Counted from the first letter of the stretch, positions 10,626 through 20,885 are shown. The stretch: 64,000 nt of DNA from Fodinibacter sp963811825 (GCA_963811825.1 CAWESS010000030.1:1-64000); one strand, 5' to 3'. The notes: generated from the sequence alone by a model not told the origin. A program made the numbers and translations.

Positions 10626-11270
10626 ATGGCCACTCCCACCGCACCGTCGACGCCGCTCGGACCCAACGCGCCGCTCGACGAGAGGGACAGCACGGGCACG
10701 CTCACCGGCATCCGGCTCGACGCCACCAGCCTGCGCGTGCTGGCCCACCCCCTGCGCTCGCGCCTGCTCTCCCAGCTGCGCATCGGGGGCCCGGCGACCG
10801 CCACCGACCTGGCCGCCGAGCTCGGCACCAACTCCGGCGCCACGTCCTACCACCTGCGCAAGCTCGAGGCGGTCGGCCTGGTCGCCGACACCGGTGAGGG
10901 CGAGGGCAAGCGCCGGCTGTGGAAGGCGGCCACCGACTTCCACAGCTACTACCCGAGCGACTTCGAGGGTGACGAGGACTCCGAGACGGCCCTGAACTGG
11001 CTCGCCCGCGACTACGTGCGCCACTTCAGCGAGCAGGCCGAGCGCTGGGTCGACGTCTCCCCCGGCTGGCCCGCCGACTGGCAGGACGCCTGCGGCAGCA
11101 GCGACGACATGGTGCTGCTCACCGCCCCCCAGCTCTCCGCCATGCGGGACGAGATCGCAGAGGTGGTGGGGCGCTACCGCCGCGTCGGACAGGGCAACCC
11201 CAACGCCAAGCGCATCGCCGTCTACCTCTTCGCCTACGCCCTCGACCTCGACAAGGCGCCCGCGAAGTGA
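10626..11270 (+). CDS. ArsR/SmtB-like winged-helix transcriptional regulator
   Basis: 214 residues. A winged-helix domain spans about residues 30-95, with the recognition region ATDLAAELGTNSGATSYHLR typical of ArsR-like regulators that sense without metal. The C-terminal half (roughly residues 100-214), with WLARDYVRHFSEQAE, is an additional effector or dimerisation region found in actinobacterial HTH_20-type regulators. No metal-binding CxC pair is seen. It overlaps the MFS exporter by four bases (GTGA), so it probably controls that transporter and itself through the TGTGCA repeats just upstream. An earlier ATG at 10590 is in frame but lies inside the operator. Confidence 0.87.
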   Translation: MATPTAPSTPLGPNAPLDERDSTGTLTGIRLDATSLRVLAHPLRSRLLSQLRIGGPATATDLAAELGTNSGATSYHLRKLEAVGLVADTGEGEGKRRLWKAATDFHSYYPSDFEGDEDSETALNWLARDYVRHFSEQAERWVDVSPGWPADWQDACGSSDDMVLLTAPQLSAMRDEIAEVVGRYRRVGQGNPNAKRIAVYLFAYALDLDKAPAK

Positions 11271-12577
11271 CCTCGCACCTGTCCGCGCGCGAGGCCGAGC
11301 GGCGCTACTACCTGATCACGACCACCCGGTGGCTGCCCGTCGGGTTCGTCGTCGGCATCTTCATCCTCGTCCAGACCGACCGCGGCCTCTCGATCGCTCA
11401 GGCCGCCACGATCGGTTCGGTCATGGGCATCGCCTGCTTCCTGCTCGAGCTGCCGACGAGCGGCTTCGCGGATGCCGTGGGTCGGCGGCCGGTCTACCTC
11501 GCCGCCGCCGTCATCAACGTCGTCGCCATCACGGCGTACGCGATCGCGCAGAACTTCTGGGCGTTCGTCGTCGCTGGCGCCCTGATGGGCGCGTTCCGGG
11601 CGCTGGACTCCGGCCCGCTCGAGGCCTGGTTCGTCGACACCCTGCACGAGAGCACTCCCGGCGCGGACGTCGACCGCCAGCTCTCCCGTGCCGGGTCCAT
11701 CCTCGGTGTCGCGATCGCCGTCGGGGCCGTGCTCTCCGGCGGGCTCATCTGGTGGAACCCGGCTGCCACCGTCTTCGGCCAGGAGGACGCGTCGGCGCTC
11801 GACGCCGCGGTCTGGGTGTCCGTGGTGCTCAGCGTGCTGCACCTCGTGGTCGCGACCGTCGCCATGCGCGAGCACCGCCCGCTCGTCGGCTCCGAGCGCA
11901 CCCGCCTCACGCACGCCCTGACCGAGGCACGCCAGACGCCCGCCGTGATCAAGAGCGGGCTGGTCCTGCTGGGGCGCAACAAGGTGCTGATGGGAATCGT
12001 CGCCGCCGAGGTGTTCTGGTCGATCGGCATGATCACCTTCGAGGCGTTCATGCCCCTTCGACTCGAGGAGATGGTCGGCTCGGCGCAGCAGGCCGGCGCC
12101 CTCGTCGGCCCGGTCGCCGCGGCGGGCTGGGGCCTGTTCAGCGTCGGTGCCTGGCTGGCCGGGTTCACGTCGGGCCGGGTCGGCGTCGCCCGCGCGGCCA
12201 TCCTGGGCCGGGTCCTCAACGCGCTCGGCGCCGTCGTCATGGGGCTGGCCACCGGCCCGGCGGGGCTGATCGCCGCCTACCTGTTCACCTACTCGATGCA
12301 CGGCATGAACGGGCCGCCCCACGAGGCACTGCTGCACCGCGAGGCCGAGGCGAAGAACCGCTCGACGGTGTTGTCGATCAACTCGATGATGGCCTTCCTG
12401 GCCTTCGCGGTTGCCGGGCCGATCCTGGGCCTCATGGCCGACCGCGTCAGCCTGGCCGCGGCGATGGTGACGGCCGGCGCGGTGAGCATCCTCGGCGCCC
12501 TGTTCTACCTGCCCGCGCGGCGCAGTGAGCGCGAGCGCGCCCTCGAGACGGCGGATGCTGGCACCCTGACGGGATGA
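11267..12577 (+). CDS. MFS transporter (drug-efflux type)
   Basis: 436 residues with about 12 hydrophobic segments and a cytoplasmic loop near the middle (SERTRLTHALTEARQTPAVI). The first half carries LPTSGFADAVGRRPVYLAAA, the A-motif region of the major facilitator superfamily. It is likely an inner-membrane proton-coupled exporter. GTG start overlapping the regulator stop, and itself overlapping the LmeA-like gene start by four bases, so the three genes form one coupled unit. Substrate cannot be deduced; pairing with an ArsR-type repressor suggests a toxic small molecule. Confidence 0.87.
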   Translation: MTSHLSAREAERRYYLITTTRWLPVGFVVGIFILVQTDRGLSIAQAATIGSVMGIACFLLELPTSGFADAVGRRPVYLAAAVINVVAITAYAIAQNFWAFVVAGALMGAFRALDSGPLEAWFVDTLHESTPGADVDRQLSRAGSILGVAIAVGAVLSGGLIWWNPAATVFGQEDASALDAAVWVSVVLSVLHLVVATVAMREHRPLVGSERTRLTHALTEARQTPAVIKSGLVLLGRNKVLMGIVAAEVFWSIGMITFEAFMPLRLEEMVGSAQQAGALVGPVAAAGWGLFSVGAWLAGFTSGRVGVARAAILGRVLNALGAVVMGLATGPAGLIAAYLFTYSMHGMNGPPHEALLHREAEAKNRSTVLSINSMMAFLAFAVAGPILGLMADRVSLAAAMVTAGAVSILGALFYLPARRSERERALETADAGTLTG

Positions 12578-13248
12578 AGCACTTCCTCCTCGGCGTCGGC
12601 GCAACGCTGGCGACCCTCGCGCTCGTCCTCCTCGTGCTGCTCCTCACCCTCGGATCAGGGGACGGTGACCCGGTCGCGGTGCCCAGCCCGACGGCATCCG
12701 GCACTTCGTCTGAAACCTCGTCACCGCCGCCCGCCGACCTCGCCGAGAACGAGACCTGGCTCGGCACCGTCGAGCTGCGCAGCAACGACGTCGTCTCGGC
12801 CGATGCCGAGCTCGACGACGTCGTCGCCACCGGCTCGGGGGTGCGCTTCTCCGAGGCGGGACTGCGGGCGGATCGCCTCGACCTCGACGCCACGCTGCCG
12901 TTCGCGACGGTCGCCACGCAGGTGGGCGAGGGCGTGCGGCTCTACGACGCCGGCGACGGGCTGGCGGGGATCGAGCGCCAGGTGACCCTGCTCGGTCAGG
13001 ACCTCACCGTTCGCGCCGAGGGCACGGTGGTCGCCGAGGGCGGGCAGCTGGTCATCGAGCCCGAGACCATCGACGTCGGCGGCCCCGACTTCCTCGACAG
13101 CGCTCTCAGCTCACTGGCTCGCAACCTCGTGACGATCCGCCAGCCTGTCGAGGGAGTGCCCGAGGGCATGGCCCTCACGGACGTCGAGGTCACGGATGCC
13201 GGGTTCGCCGTCTCGTTGTCCGGCACCGACGTGAGCATCACCCGCTGA
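12574..13248 (+). CDS. LmeA-like (DUF2993) secreted/anchored phospholipid-binding protein
   Basis: 224 residues. A strong hydrophobic segment at residues 7-27 (signal anchor), a Pro/Ser/Thr linker, then a beta-rich domain of DUF2993 type. In mycobacteria LmeA of this family binds phospholipids in the periplasm and supports lipomannan maturation; here the role is inferred only at family level. No lipobox cysteine follows the hydrophobic stretch. The start overlaps the MFS stop. Convergent with the large amylase gene, leaving 13 bp between stops. Confidence 0.72.
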   Translation: MKHFLLGVGATLATLALVLLVLLLTLGSGDGDPVAVPSPTASGTSSETSSPPPADLAENETWLGTVELRSNDVVSADAELDDVVATGSGVRFSEAGLRADRLDLDATLPFATVATQVGEGVRLYDAGDGLAGIERQVTLLGQDLTVRAEGTVVAEGGQLVIEPETIDVGGPDFLDSALSSLARNLVTIRQPVEGVPEGMALTDVEVTDAGFAVSLSGTDVSITR

Positions 13249-13261
13249 CGCGGTCACGAGG

Positions 13262-16200
13262 TCAGCCGATGTCGCCGACCACCTCGACCCCGGTGGCCTG
13301 CACCACCGCGCCGAGCTCGTCGTAGGCCACGACGGCCAGCTGACCCGCACCTGCGATCCGCTCCGCGTCCCTGGCGTCCTTGCGGCTGAGCCTGAGGACC
13401 TCGTCGCCGTCGAGGTCGGGGAACTCGGCGGCGAGCGCCGCGGGCAGCCCGGCCGGGTCGAGCGACAGGGGAATGGAGGAGCCGCCGACGGTCTCGGCGT
13501 CCAGGACGAGGGACCCGGCCGGCCCCCAGTGCAGCCGGTACGACCAGCTGCCCCGGTCATCGGGGAGGTTCCAGGAGATGACCTCGGGGGACAGCCACGA
13601 CGCGCGCGCCGTCGACAGGTCGGGCCCGAAGTCGGGCGCGAAGGTGTCGACGCTGATGGCCTGCGACGAGGGCTGGTACGCGATGGTGGTCGCGAGACCC
13701 TCCTCGACGGTGAAGGACACCGGCCCGCTGTCACCGACGGACACCGAGTAGCTCCCCGCCGGGATGTCGATCGTCGTGAAGGCATAGGTGCCGTCCCGGT
13801 CGGGGTCCTGGAGCCAGGAGCGCATGCACGACACGTCGCCGTCCGTGGGGCAGCCCAGCTCGCTCTGGAAGTCACCGGTGGCCACGAGGATCGGGTCCAG
13901 CTTGGTGTTGGTCACCCACTTCGTGCGGTAGTCGAAGTAGAACGACACGTCGCCACCCGTGGTGTCGTAGAAGATGTCCGACCCGTTGCGGTTGCCGCCG
14001 GCGCCGTAGTTCTCGTCCCACGAGCGGTTGACGGCGGCCTTGAAGGCGTACTGCCCGGCCTGCGGGCTGAAGGTGCCCTTCCACACCTGGTCGTCGTCCA
14101 GGGTCAGCTGGATGGCGTCGCACGGCGGGTCCCAGTCCGCCGCGCACCCGATCTCGCTGCCGTGGCTGCCGGGCACGGAGACGGCGTCGGGCTGGGTGAT
14201 CGGACCGAGGTCGACGCCGGCATCGGCCGGGGGCTGGGGCTGCCCGACGACGGCGCTGGTCGAGACCACGCCGAAGTCCCCGTCGTGGTCACGGGCAATG
14301 GCCCGGTACTCGACCGGAGTGCCCTGAGCCAGTCCTCGCACGTCGTGGAAGGCGCGGTACGGCGCGTTGTCGTCCGTGCCGATGAGCTGCCACTCCTGGG
14401 TGCCGACCGGCCGCCACGCGAAGGTCACCTGGGTGAAGTCGCCACCCGGGACGCTCACCCCGACCTCGGCGCGGCCGGTCACGATGCCCGTGGCACCCGG
14501 GGAGGTGAACACCGGCGTGGGCGAGTCGTTGTCAGCGCGGAGCTTGGCGTTCGCGCGGTAGACGACCGCCGACAGGGCAGGGACCGTGACCGTGACCCGG
14601 CCCTCGGCGTCGGTCTTGAGGTTCTTCGGGGCCGAGGTCGGCCAGACGCCCTTGAGCATGCTGCGTGGCCGGCTGGTAGGTGTCGAAGGTCGCCGTCTCC
14701 TGCGTGTCGGAGTTGTTGACGGCCACGACGTACTCGACCTGCTCGTCCGCGTCCATCCGGCTGAAGGCGAAGATGCCCGAGCCGCTCGTGGAGTACCGGT
14801 GGATCTGGGCGCCGTCGGCGAGAGCAGGGTGCTCCTCCCGCAGTTCTGCCGAGGTCCGCGATGTGCTGGTACAGCGCGTGGTCGGTGTCGAAGTTGGCGT
14901 CCGCCGTCGTCGCGTCGGTGCCGATGAGGTCGTAGGTGTCGTTGTGGAGGTCCACCTGGCTGGGGAACATGTCCTCGCGGGCACGCTGGTCACCGATGCC
15001 GCCCGGGACGTCCGGCGGGGCCGAGAAGCCCTGCTCGTCGCCGTAGTAGACCACCGGCTGCCCGCGCGTGAGGTACATCAGCGAGTGGGCGAGCTCGTCG
15101 CGGTCGAGCAGCTCGGCCTCGTCGAAGTCGTCCTGGCGCAGGAAGCTCCCCACGCGGCCCATGTCGTGGTTGCCGAGGAACGTCGGCAGGGAGTACGCGT
15201 TGGAGTCGTGGTCGGTGAAGTAGTCGTCGAGCGCGTAGAAGTCCCGCAGCTCGCTCGTGGGGTTGCCCTTCGCGAAGTTGACCCCACTGCCCTGGAAGCC
15301 GAAGTCCACCGTGGCCTGGAGCCGGCCCTCGGTCGTGTACTGCGACATGAACCTCGGGTCGGCGTCGTAGACCTCACCGAACATGAAGAAGTCGTCGTTG
15401 CCGACCGACGCCGCGTGCCCCTGGAGCGCCGGGCCGAACTGCTTCCAGAAGTCCATGTTCACGTGCTTGACCGTGTCGATGCGGAAGCCGTCGACCCCGG
15501 CGTCCTCGACCCACGTCTTGTAGATGTCGATCATGCCCTCGACGACCTGGGGGCGCTCGGTCCACAGGTCGTCCAGCGCGGACCGGTTCCCCGAGGGGAA
15601 GTCGCCGTACTCGCTGTTCTCTCCGGAGAAGGTCGACGTGCCCCGGTTGTGGTACATCGTGGGGTCGTTGAGCCAGTTCGGGACCTTGACCTGCGCGTCG
15701 GCCGGGTCCCGGAAGGTCGGCTCGTAGGGGAAGCTCACCTCGGGGTCGACCTCAGGGAACGGGTCGCCGATGAACGTGAAGTCGCGGTCGTCGAAGGGGT
15801 TGCCCTCGGCATCCTTGTACGGGGCGGCAGCCTTGGTCAGGTACGGAACCTGGCCGGTGGCGTCGTAGGCGGACTCCGGGTAGTCCAGGACATCGGCCGT
15901 GTGGTTGGTGATGATGTCGAAGAAGACCTTCATGCCTCGGTCGTGGGCGAGGTCGATGAGGGTCTTCAGCTCGGCGTTGGTCCCCAGGTGGGGGTCGATC
16001 TGCGTGAAGTCGGTGATCCAGTAGCCGTGGTAGCCGGCCGACTCGGACCCGGGCTCTCCCTGGACCGGCTTGTTCTTGAACGACGGCGTCATCCAGATGG
16101 CCGTCGTGCCGAGGTCCTCGATGTAGTCGAGGCGCTCGATGATTCCCTTGAGGTCACCGCCGTGGTAGAAGCCTTGGCTGGTCGGGTCGAACCCGTGCTC

Positions 16201-16787
16201 GAGGCGCGTCCCGTCGATGGACGCCTCGTCGTTCGACGTGTCGCCGTTCTCGAACCGGTCGGCCATGACGAAGTAGAAGTTCTCGCGGGTGAGGTCCTCG
16301 CGCAGGCTGTCGCCGGCCATGGCGCGGTCGGCCTTGGTCAGCCCGCCCGCCGGCTGGGCCGGTCCGACGCTGACGCGGTGGGTCTCGTGGTCGTAGGTGA
16401 AGCGCAGCTGGGTGGTCTGGTCGATCGCCAGCGGGATGTTGCCGCCGGGCACGCCGAAGGTGGCGTCGCCGTAGTTCTCGGTCCAGGAGCCGTTGAGCCG
16501 CACCTTGTAGACGTAGTCGTACGGCGCCGCTGGGTCACCCGCAGGGACGGTGAAGGTCCCGGCGAACAGGCTCGGCGAGCCGGCCACCGGGAGGAGGTCG
16601 GTGGCCGTCGCAGGTCTCCGACCAGTCGCGCGGCGCACCCGAGCTCGCTCATGAGCGAGCCCATCAGGGTCACCCGCGTCGGGATGTCGGTGTGGTCGGC
16701 GGCCGCGGGGCCTGCGACGACCAGTGCGGGCGCGGCGACGAGCGCGGCTCCCACCGCGACGGTGAACAGGCGGCGTGGACCGGGCAT
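13262..16787 (-). pseudogene. Secreted GH13 alpha-amylase/amylopullulanase with X25 modules; four frameshifts, pullulanase domain absent
   Basis: Signal peptide (residues 1 to about 33, ending AGPAAA), an X25 starch-binding module, a GH13 amylase domain (FRIDTVKH, GEVYDADPRFM, FLGNHDMGR regions intact), then two further X25 modules (SEIGCAADWDPPCD; SELGCPTDGDVSC). ATG at 16787 has GGAGGAG five bases upstream. Four extra single bases break the frame, near 16631, 16606, 14850 and 14662. Removing all four restores an exact multiple of three and an 1173-residue protein. The tail (STARASWLSPEVISWN to ATGVEVVGDIG) resembles the region that precedes the C-terminal pullulanase domain in full-length actinobacterial PulA, yet the gene stops there. 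So the debranching half is missing relative to that architecture. As written only a short N-terminal peptide would be made. Confidence 0.8.
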
Positions 16788-16856
16788 CGTTGCTCCTCCG
16801 ACTTCCCGCGCGACGTCGGTGTCACACGGACGGGTATCTCGTGCGAGACGCTAGCT

Positions 16857-16873
16857 GCGTAAACGCTTTACAT
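16857..16873 (-). promoter_or_regulatory. LacI-family operator upstream of the amylase gene
   Basis: TGCGTAAACGCTTTACA contains GTAAA and TTTAC arms around a central CG, the form bound by LacI-family sugar repressors such as MalR of actinobacteria. It lies about 70 bp upstream of the amylase ATG, in a gap with no other gene start. Maltose-type induction is inferred. Confidence 0.6.
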
Positions 16874-16918
16874 GAAGACCGGAGACGGAGAACTTACGAT
16901 TCCTTGACCAAGCCGGCC

Positions 16919-18031
16919 TCACCCGGACGTGCGGTGGGCGCGCGCAGGCAACGTCGACTCCAGAGCATCGGCCGCACCCACGGCACCGGCGGACGACCGG
17001 ACCCGGGCACCGAGGCGCGCCACGGCATCCCGGTGTGGGCCGTCAGCCAACAGCGCTCCGACGGCGACACGGATCTCGTCGGCGGATGCCGTGCGGCTCA
17101 GGAGGCGACCGGCACCAGCCCGTTCGAGGCTGCGGCCCACCACCTCGTGGTCGGACCGCGGGTCAAGCGGCAGCACCGCGACCGGGACGTCGTGGGCCAG
17201 CGCGGTCATCGTCGTGCCGTGACCACCGTGACCGAGCAGCACACTGACCTCGGGCATCAGCTCGGCGTGCGGGACGAACCGGTGCACCTCGACCCCGGCG
17301 GGCGCATGCAGGGAGGCGGGGTCGATGCGCGGGCCCGTGGTGACGACGAGGCGGGCCGGAAGGCCGGCGCACCCTTCGACGGCGGTCTGGAGCCGCTCCG
17401 CCATCCCCGCGTAGCCGAAGGTGCTCAGGCTCACCAGGATGGTCGGCTCGGCGGGGACCCTGGGCCGCCAGGAGACGATCGGTCCCACCTGGCTCACCAT
17501 GCCGCCGGGGTGGCGTGCCTCCAGGGGGTGGACAGCATCGAGCTCGGGCAGCGAGGTCACGACCCGCACGGCCGCCTCTTGCAGGCTCCTGCCGGGTCGT
17601 AGCCCGGCGACACGCAGGACGAGACCGAGCGGGCTGCGAAGGGCGCTGCGGTAGTACTCGTCGTAGAAGTGCTCGAGCACGGCGTAACGCACCCCGCTGC
17701 CGCGGGCGGCGTTCAGAGCCCCGAACATCAGGGCGTCGATGAGCACGAGGTCGGCCGGTTGGCGAGCCAGCTCGACAACCAGGTCACGGCCCATCCCGCG
17801 GTCGCCGAAGGTCGCGAGGAGGTCACGGGTGGAGTGCGGGTCGCCGGCTCTGAAGTCGCGAGAGTGCGCGTTCGCTACGGCCAGGAAGCCCGCCGCTTCG
17901 ATGACGACTCGCTGGGAGCGATGGCCCAGCACCCGGATGCCGTGCCCGCGCGCCGCGAGCTCGTGGGCGATGGCCAGGGCGGGCGGCACGTTCCCCCCGC
18001 CGTCCCACGTGACGACGATGATCTCGGCCAT
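16919..18031 (-). CDS. GT1-type glycosyltransferase (MGT/UGT-like)
   Basis: 370 residues, GT-B fold. The N-terminal Rossmann region starts IIVVTWDGGGNVPPALAIAHELAARG. The C-terminal nucleotide-sugar site carries VLLGHGGHGTTMTALAHDVP followed by DHEVVGRSLERAGAG, the PSPG-like region of antibiotic- and macrolide-type glycosyltransferases. It probably transfers a sugar from NDP-sugar to a hydrophobic acceptor in the cytosol. A TetR gene lies 39 bp upstream on the same strand and presumably controls it. No biosynthetic cluster is nearby, so the acceptor may be a foreign compound, making detoxification by glycosylation possible. Confidence 0.85.
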   Translation of the reverse strand: MAEIIVVTWDGGGNVPPALAIAHELAARGHGIRVLGHRSQRVVIEAAGFLAVANAHSRDFRAGDPHSTRDLLATFGDRGMGRDLVVELARQPADLVLIDALMFGALNAARGSGVRYAVLEHFYDEYYRSALRSPLGLVLRVAGLRPGRSLQEAAVRVVTSLPELDAVHPLEARHPGGMVSQVGPIVSWRPRVPAEPTILVSLSTFGYAGMAERLQTAVEGCAGLPARLVVTTGPRIDPASLHAPAGVEVHRFVPHAELMPEVSVLLGHGGHGTTMTALAHDVPVAVLPLDPRSDHEVVGRSLERAGAGRLLSRTASADEIRVAVGALLADGPHRDAVARLGARVRSSAGAVGAADALESTLPARAHRTSG

Positions 18032-18070
18032 GACGACTCCTTCGGTCGGCGCGGGCTGGGCCCGTGTGGT

Positions 18071-18686
18071 TCAGCGGGGGGGTGCGGTGACGGAGAGGAC
18101 GGCCCGGACGAGCGTCTCCATCCGCGTGCAGGTGCTCCCTACGGAGAGGCCTCGGTCTCGGCGCAGGAGCTTCCAGGTGTAGACGTCGGTGGCGACGACG
18201 AGGAGGTCCACAGTCGCGGCGCGGGCAGCACCGCGCGGCAGGAGTGGCGCGAAGCACTCGTCGACCCAGCGTCGGTGCAGCGCTCGGCCGGTCGAGGTGA
18301 CGTTCGCTGCGAATGCCTGGGACCCCTCCTGCGCGAGGAGCAGGAGCACCCCGTCGCCCCGGCGTTCATAGTGGTCGACAACGGCACGCACGGCGCCTCC
18401 GACGTCCCCTGGCTCGCTCCGGCGCTCGGCCTCGACGTCAGCCGTCGCCCTCTCGATCGCAGCGTTGACGAGCCCGTCACGGCTGCCGAAGTGCCGCAGC
18501 ACCGTCTGCACGCTGGTCCCCGCCTCGGCGGCCACGTCGGCGAGCGAGATGTCGGACGACAGGTGCTGCTCGTGCAGTGCCAGCACTGCGTCGAGCACCC
18601 GCTCGCGCGTCTCCTGCAACCGCCCGGGCGCGCGCCGTCATCCGGTACGCCCGGGTGGGTGCGGGAGTCGACAAGGGCAGGTTCAT
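18071..18686 (-). pseudogene. TetR-family regulator, probable one-base frameshift near the start
   Basis: An intact 182-residue TetR-like frame begins at a TTG (18617-18619) as QETRERVLDAV and includes the HTH (LADVAAEAGTSVQTVLRHF). A second frame just upstream, from ATG at 18684-18686, reads MNLPLSTPAPTRAYRMTARA, exactly the kind of leader such actinobacterial TetRs have. Dropping one G of the GG at 18613-18614 joins them into a 204-residue protein (RAVAETRERVLDA). The alternative is that translation starts at TTG and nothing is broken. The gene precedes the glycosyltransferase and has a promoter directly upstream. Confidence 0.7.
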
Positions 18687-18694
18687 GTGACTGA

Positions 18695-18723
18695 ACGTTA
18701 ACGGCAATTACTATTCGTGTCAA
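18695..18723 (-). promoter_or_regulatory. Promoter and candidate operator of the TetR-glycosyltransferase unit
   Basis: Minus-strand TTGACA (18718-18723), a 17-bp spacer and TAACGT (18695-18700) form a close sigma-A match. The 8-bp palindrome CGTTAACG (18696-18703) covers the -10 and is the best candidate for TetR self-binding. Transcription would start about at the ATG (18686), so the message may have almost no leader. Confidence 0.6.
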
Positions 18724-18780
18724 CGCGCATTTACTCGAATACACGCGACATGACCTGCGCTTCACTCCGGACGCTTCCTG

Positions 18781-20369
18781 TCAGACGACCAGGAGGTTGC
18801 CGGGGTAGGAGAAGGCGGGGTCGGGTTCGTCGGGTGGCATGTCTGCTCGCAGCGCCGCCCACTCCAGGGATTGGCGCCATTGTTCGTGTTCGTCGCGTTC
18901 GTGATCGAGCTCGACCTTGGCCCAGTACGCGTCATGGGGGTCGTCGGCCTGGATCGCCGCGACGCAGCTCCGCGACCCGGTGCCGGGGTCAGCGGGCGCG
19001 GGTCAGCCACCGCCCGCTCCGCCCGCAACCGTTCCAGATGTCGGTCGTACGAGCCGTGGGTGCGGTCCCACACCACGAACCGGCCCGCTCGTCCGGGGTG
19101 GCACGCACCGCGGCGACGTAGCGGCGGTCGTGCACGATCGTGTGATGGCGCTGACAGAGCAGGGCAGCGTTGTCCAGGTCCGTGGCGCCCCCGTCGAGCC
19201 AGTGCACCACGTGATGCGCCTGCGTCCACGCCGCGGGTGCAGTGCACCCCGGGTACGTGCACCCGCGGTCGCGCCGCAGCAACGCCCGCCGCTGCGCCCG
19301 GGTGAACAACCGCGCCACCCGCCCCACGTCCAACGCCTCCCCGGCCGTGCCGAGCACGTGCGGGACCAACGCCGCCGCACACGCCAACCGGCGCACCACC
19401 GCGGGGGAGAGGATCACCCCGGTGGCCGTCGACCCGGCCACCTCCCCCGAACCCGTCCCGTCGCGCAAGTCGTCCAGGTCCATGATCACGTGCACCGCAG
19501 CCCCCGACCCCGCGGCACCATCAGCGCCGCCGCGCTCGTCAGCGTCCGCTGCGGCGAAACGGCGGCACACGTCCGACAGCGCCTCCACCCGCCGCTGCCC
19601 CGCACTGCGCAGGTCCCGCTCACCGGTCTCCTCGTTCGGTGCCGGCGCGGACAACGGCCCGATCGCGGCCTCCAGCACGCCAGCCTGCTCCGGGGTCATC
19701 CACAACTCGTACTGCGTCAGATCCCCCGACTCCACCACCGGCATGGACAGCTTCGCTGCCCGCTTCAGCCGGTCCTGGAGGTCATCCAGGGCGCCCGGCA
19801 CGCCGTACTTCGCCAGGAACGCCGGCCGCAACGTGCGCATCGCGCCCGTACCCCACGGCACCCCCAACGCCAACAGACCCTGCATCACCGTCGCCCGGAC
19901 CTCCTCACCCTCCAGGTGAGGGTCCACCCGTCCCAGCTCCCGCAACGCCGCTCCGGCCAGCCTCGGCGACACCTCCCCCGAGGTCACCCCACCCCAGAGC
20001 ACCCCCAACGCCGACTCCGGATCCGGGCCAGCTCCTTCACCCTGGCCGCGCCACAGCGCCCCCTTCGGTGCGACCCGGCACGCCAGCTTCGCGACATCCC
20101 CCGCACCACCCTGCCGCAACGACGGCGCGTGCTCACGCACCCACCCGTGTGCCTCCCCCGGCGCCACCTCGCCACGCCCGACAGCCTCCACCGTCAGCAC
20201 CGCCCGCGCCGCGCCCGCCTTCGCCGCGACCGCGTCCGACCAGCTCCATCAGCTCGGCCAGCTCCGCACCCGACGCGGACCCCACCACCGAAGCGAAATC
20301 CTCGAGCGCGTCGCGGGCGCCCTCCAACGCCGAGCGCCGCTCCCCCAGACCACATCCCCCGATGTCCAT
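18781..20369 (-). pseudogene. DUF222/HNH endonuclease-domain protein (13E12-type), three frameshifts
   Basis: The central 403 residues (18989-20200) are one clean frame: a DUF222 region (REHAPSLRQGGAGDVAKLA) followed by an HNH module with CTYPGC, QAHHVVHWLDGG, DNAALLC and RHH. The N-terminus continues in another frame from ATG 20369 (MDIGGCGLGERRSALEG), joined by dropping one G near 20236. The C-terminus continues past 18989 as RFVVWDRTHGSYD, then VELDHERDEHEQW, ending at TGA 18781. This needs two added bases, near 19092 and 18976. With all three corrections the length is an exact 529 codons plus stop. The family is common in actinobacteria and of poorly known function, and some mycobacterial members are under LexA control. 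As written, no full-length product is made. Confidence 0.78.
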
Positions 20370-20383
20370 ACCCCAACCATAAC

Positions 20384-20397
20384 CGAACACGTGTTCG
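20384..20397 (-). promoter_or_regulatory. LexA (SOS) box upstream of the DUF222-HNH gene
   Basis: CGAACACGTGTTCG is a perfect 14-bp palindrome that matches the actinobacterial/Gram-positive LexA consensus (CGAAC-N4-GTTCG). It sits 15 bp upstream of the ATG at 20369, where repressor would block initiation. DNA-damage induction is inferred from the site. Confidence 0.8.
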
Positions 20398-20474
20398 ATG
20401 GCCAAACCCACGGCGCCGCGGGTTCAAATTCGGCAGAACGCGGCTCCCACCTCAGCAGAACCCAGCCGAAGCGT

Positions 20475-20885
20475 TCAGATCAGGTCCAGCTGTCGTAGCA
20501 GCGAGAGGTCGTCCCCGATGATCCACCGCTCGACGACCCGTCCGACGTTGTCGAAGCGGCGGAAGGTCATCGCCTCCCACGTGAGCACCCGACCGGTCGG
20601 TGCGGCACCCCGCAACACACCCAGGTGGGTGCCGGTGTAGCGGATGCGGACTGCCAGCAGGTCGTCCTCCGCGACGATGGCCTGCACCAGTGCCTGCACG
20701 TCGGGCAGCGCCCGACGGATCTCCGTCAGCACCTCATGATGACCGGCGACATCAGGCGTGACATGGTCCGGAAGGCCGTGGACGACCGCGCCCGGGGCGT
20801 AGATCGCGAGGTAGCCCGCGAGGTCACCGCGGTTGAGGGCATTGACGGCGTCGAGGGTGCGGGCCTTGTTGAGCTGGGCGTCCAT
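20475..20885 (-). CDS. SnoaL-like/NTF2-fold protein
   Basis: 136 residues from ATG at 20883-20885 (MDAQLNKARTLDAVNALNRG). It has the cone-shaped NTF2-like fold pattern: an N-terminal helix, then the WEAMTFRRFDNVGRVVERW strand-turn-strand typical of the ester cyclase/SnoaL group. Such proteins act as small hydrolases, isomerases or cyclases, or merely bind ligands; no substrate can be named. An upstream in-frame reading exists but runs through the end of the ABC-F gene, so the internal ATG is preferred. The gene ends about 90 bp before the SOS box. Confidence 0.75.
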   Translation of the reverse strand: MDAQLNKARTLDAVNALNRGDLAGYLAIYAPGAVVHGLPDHVTPDVAGHHEVLTEIRRALPDVQALVQAIVAEDDLLAVRIRYTGTHLGVLRGAAPTGRVLTWEAMTFRRFDNVGRVVERWIIGDDLSLLRQLDLI

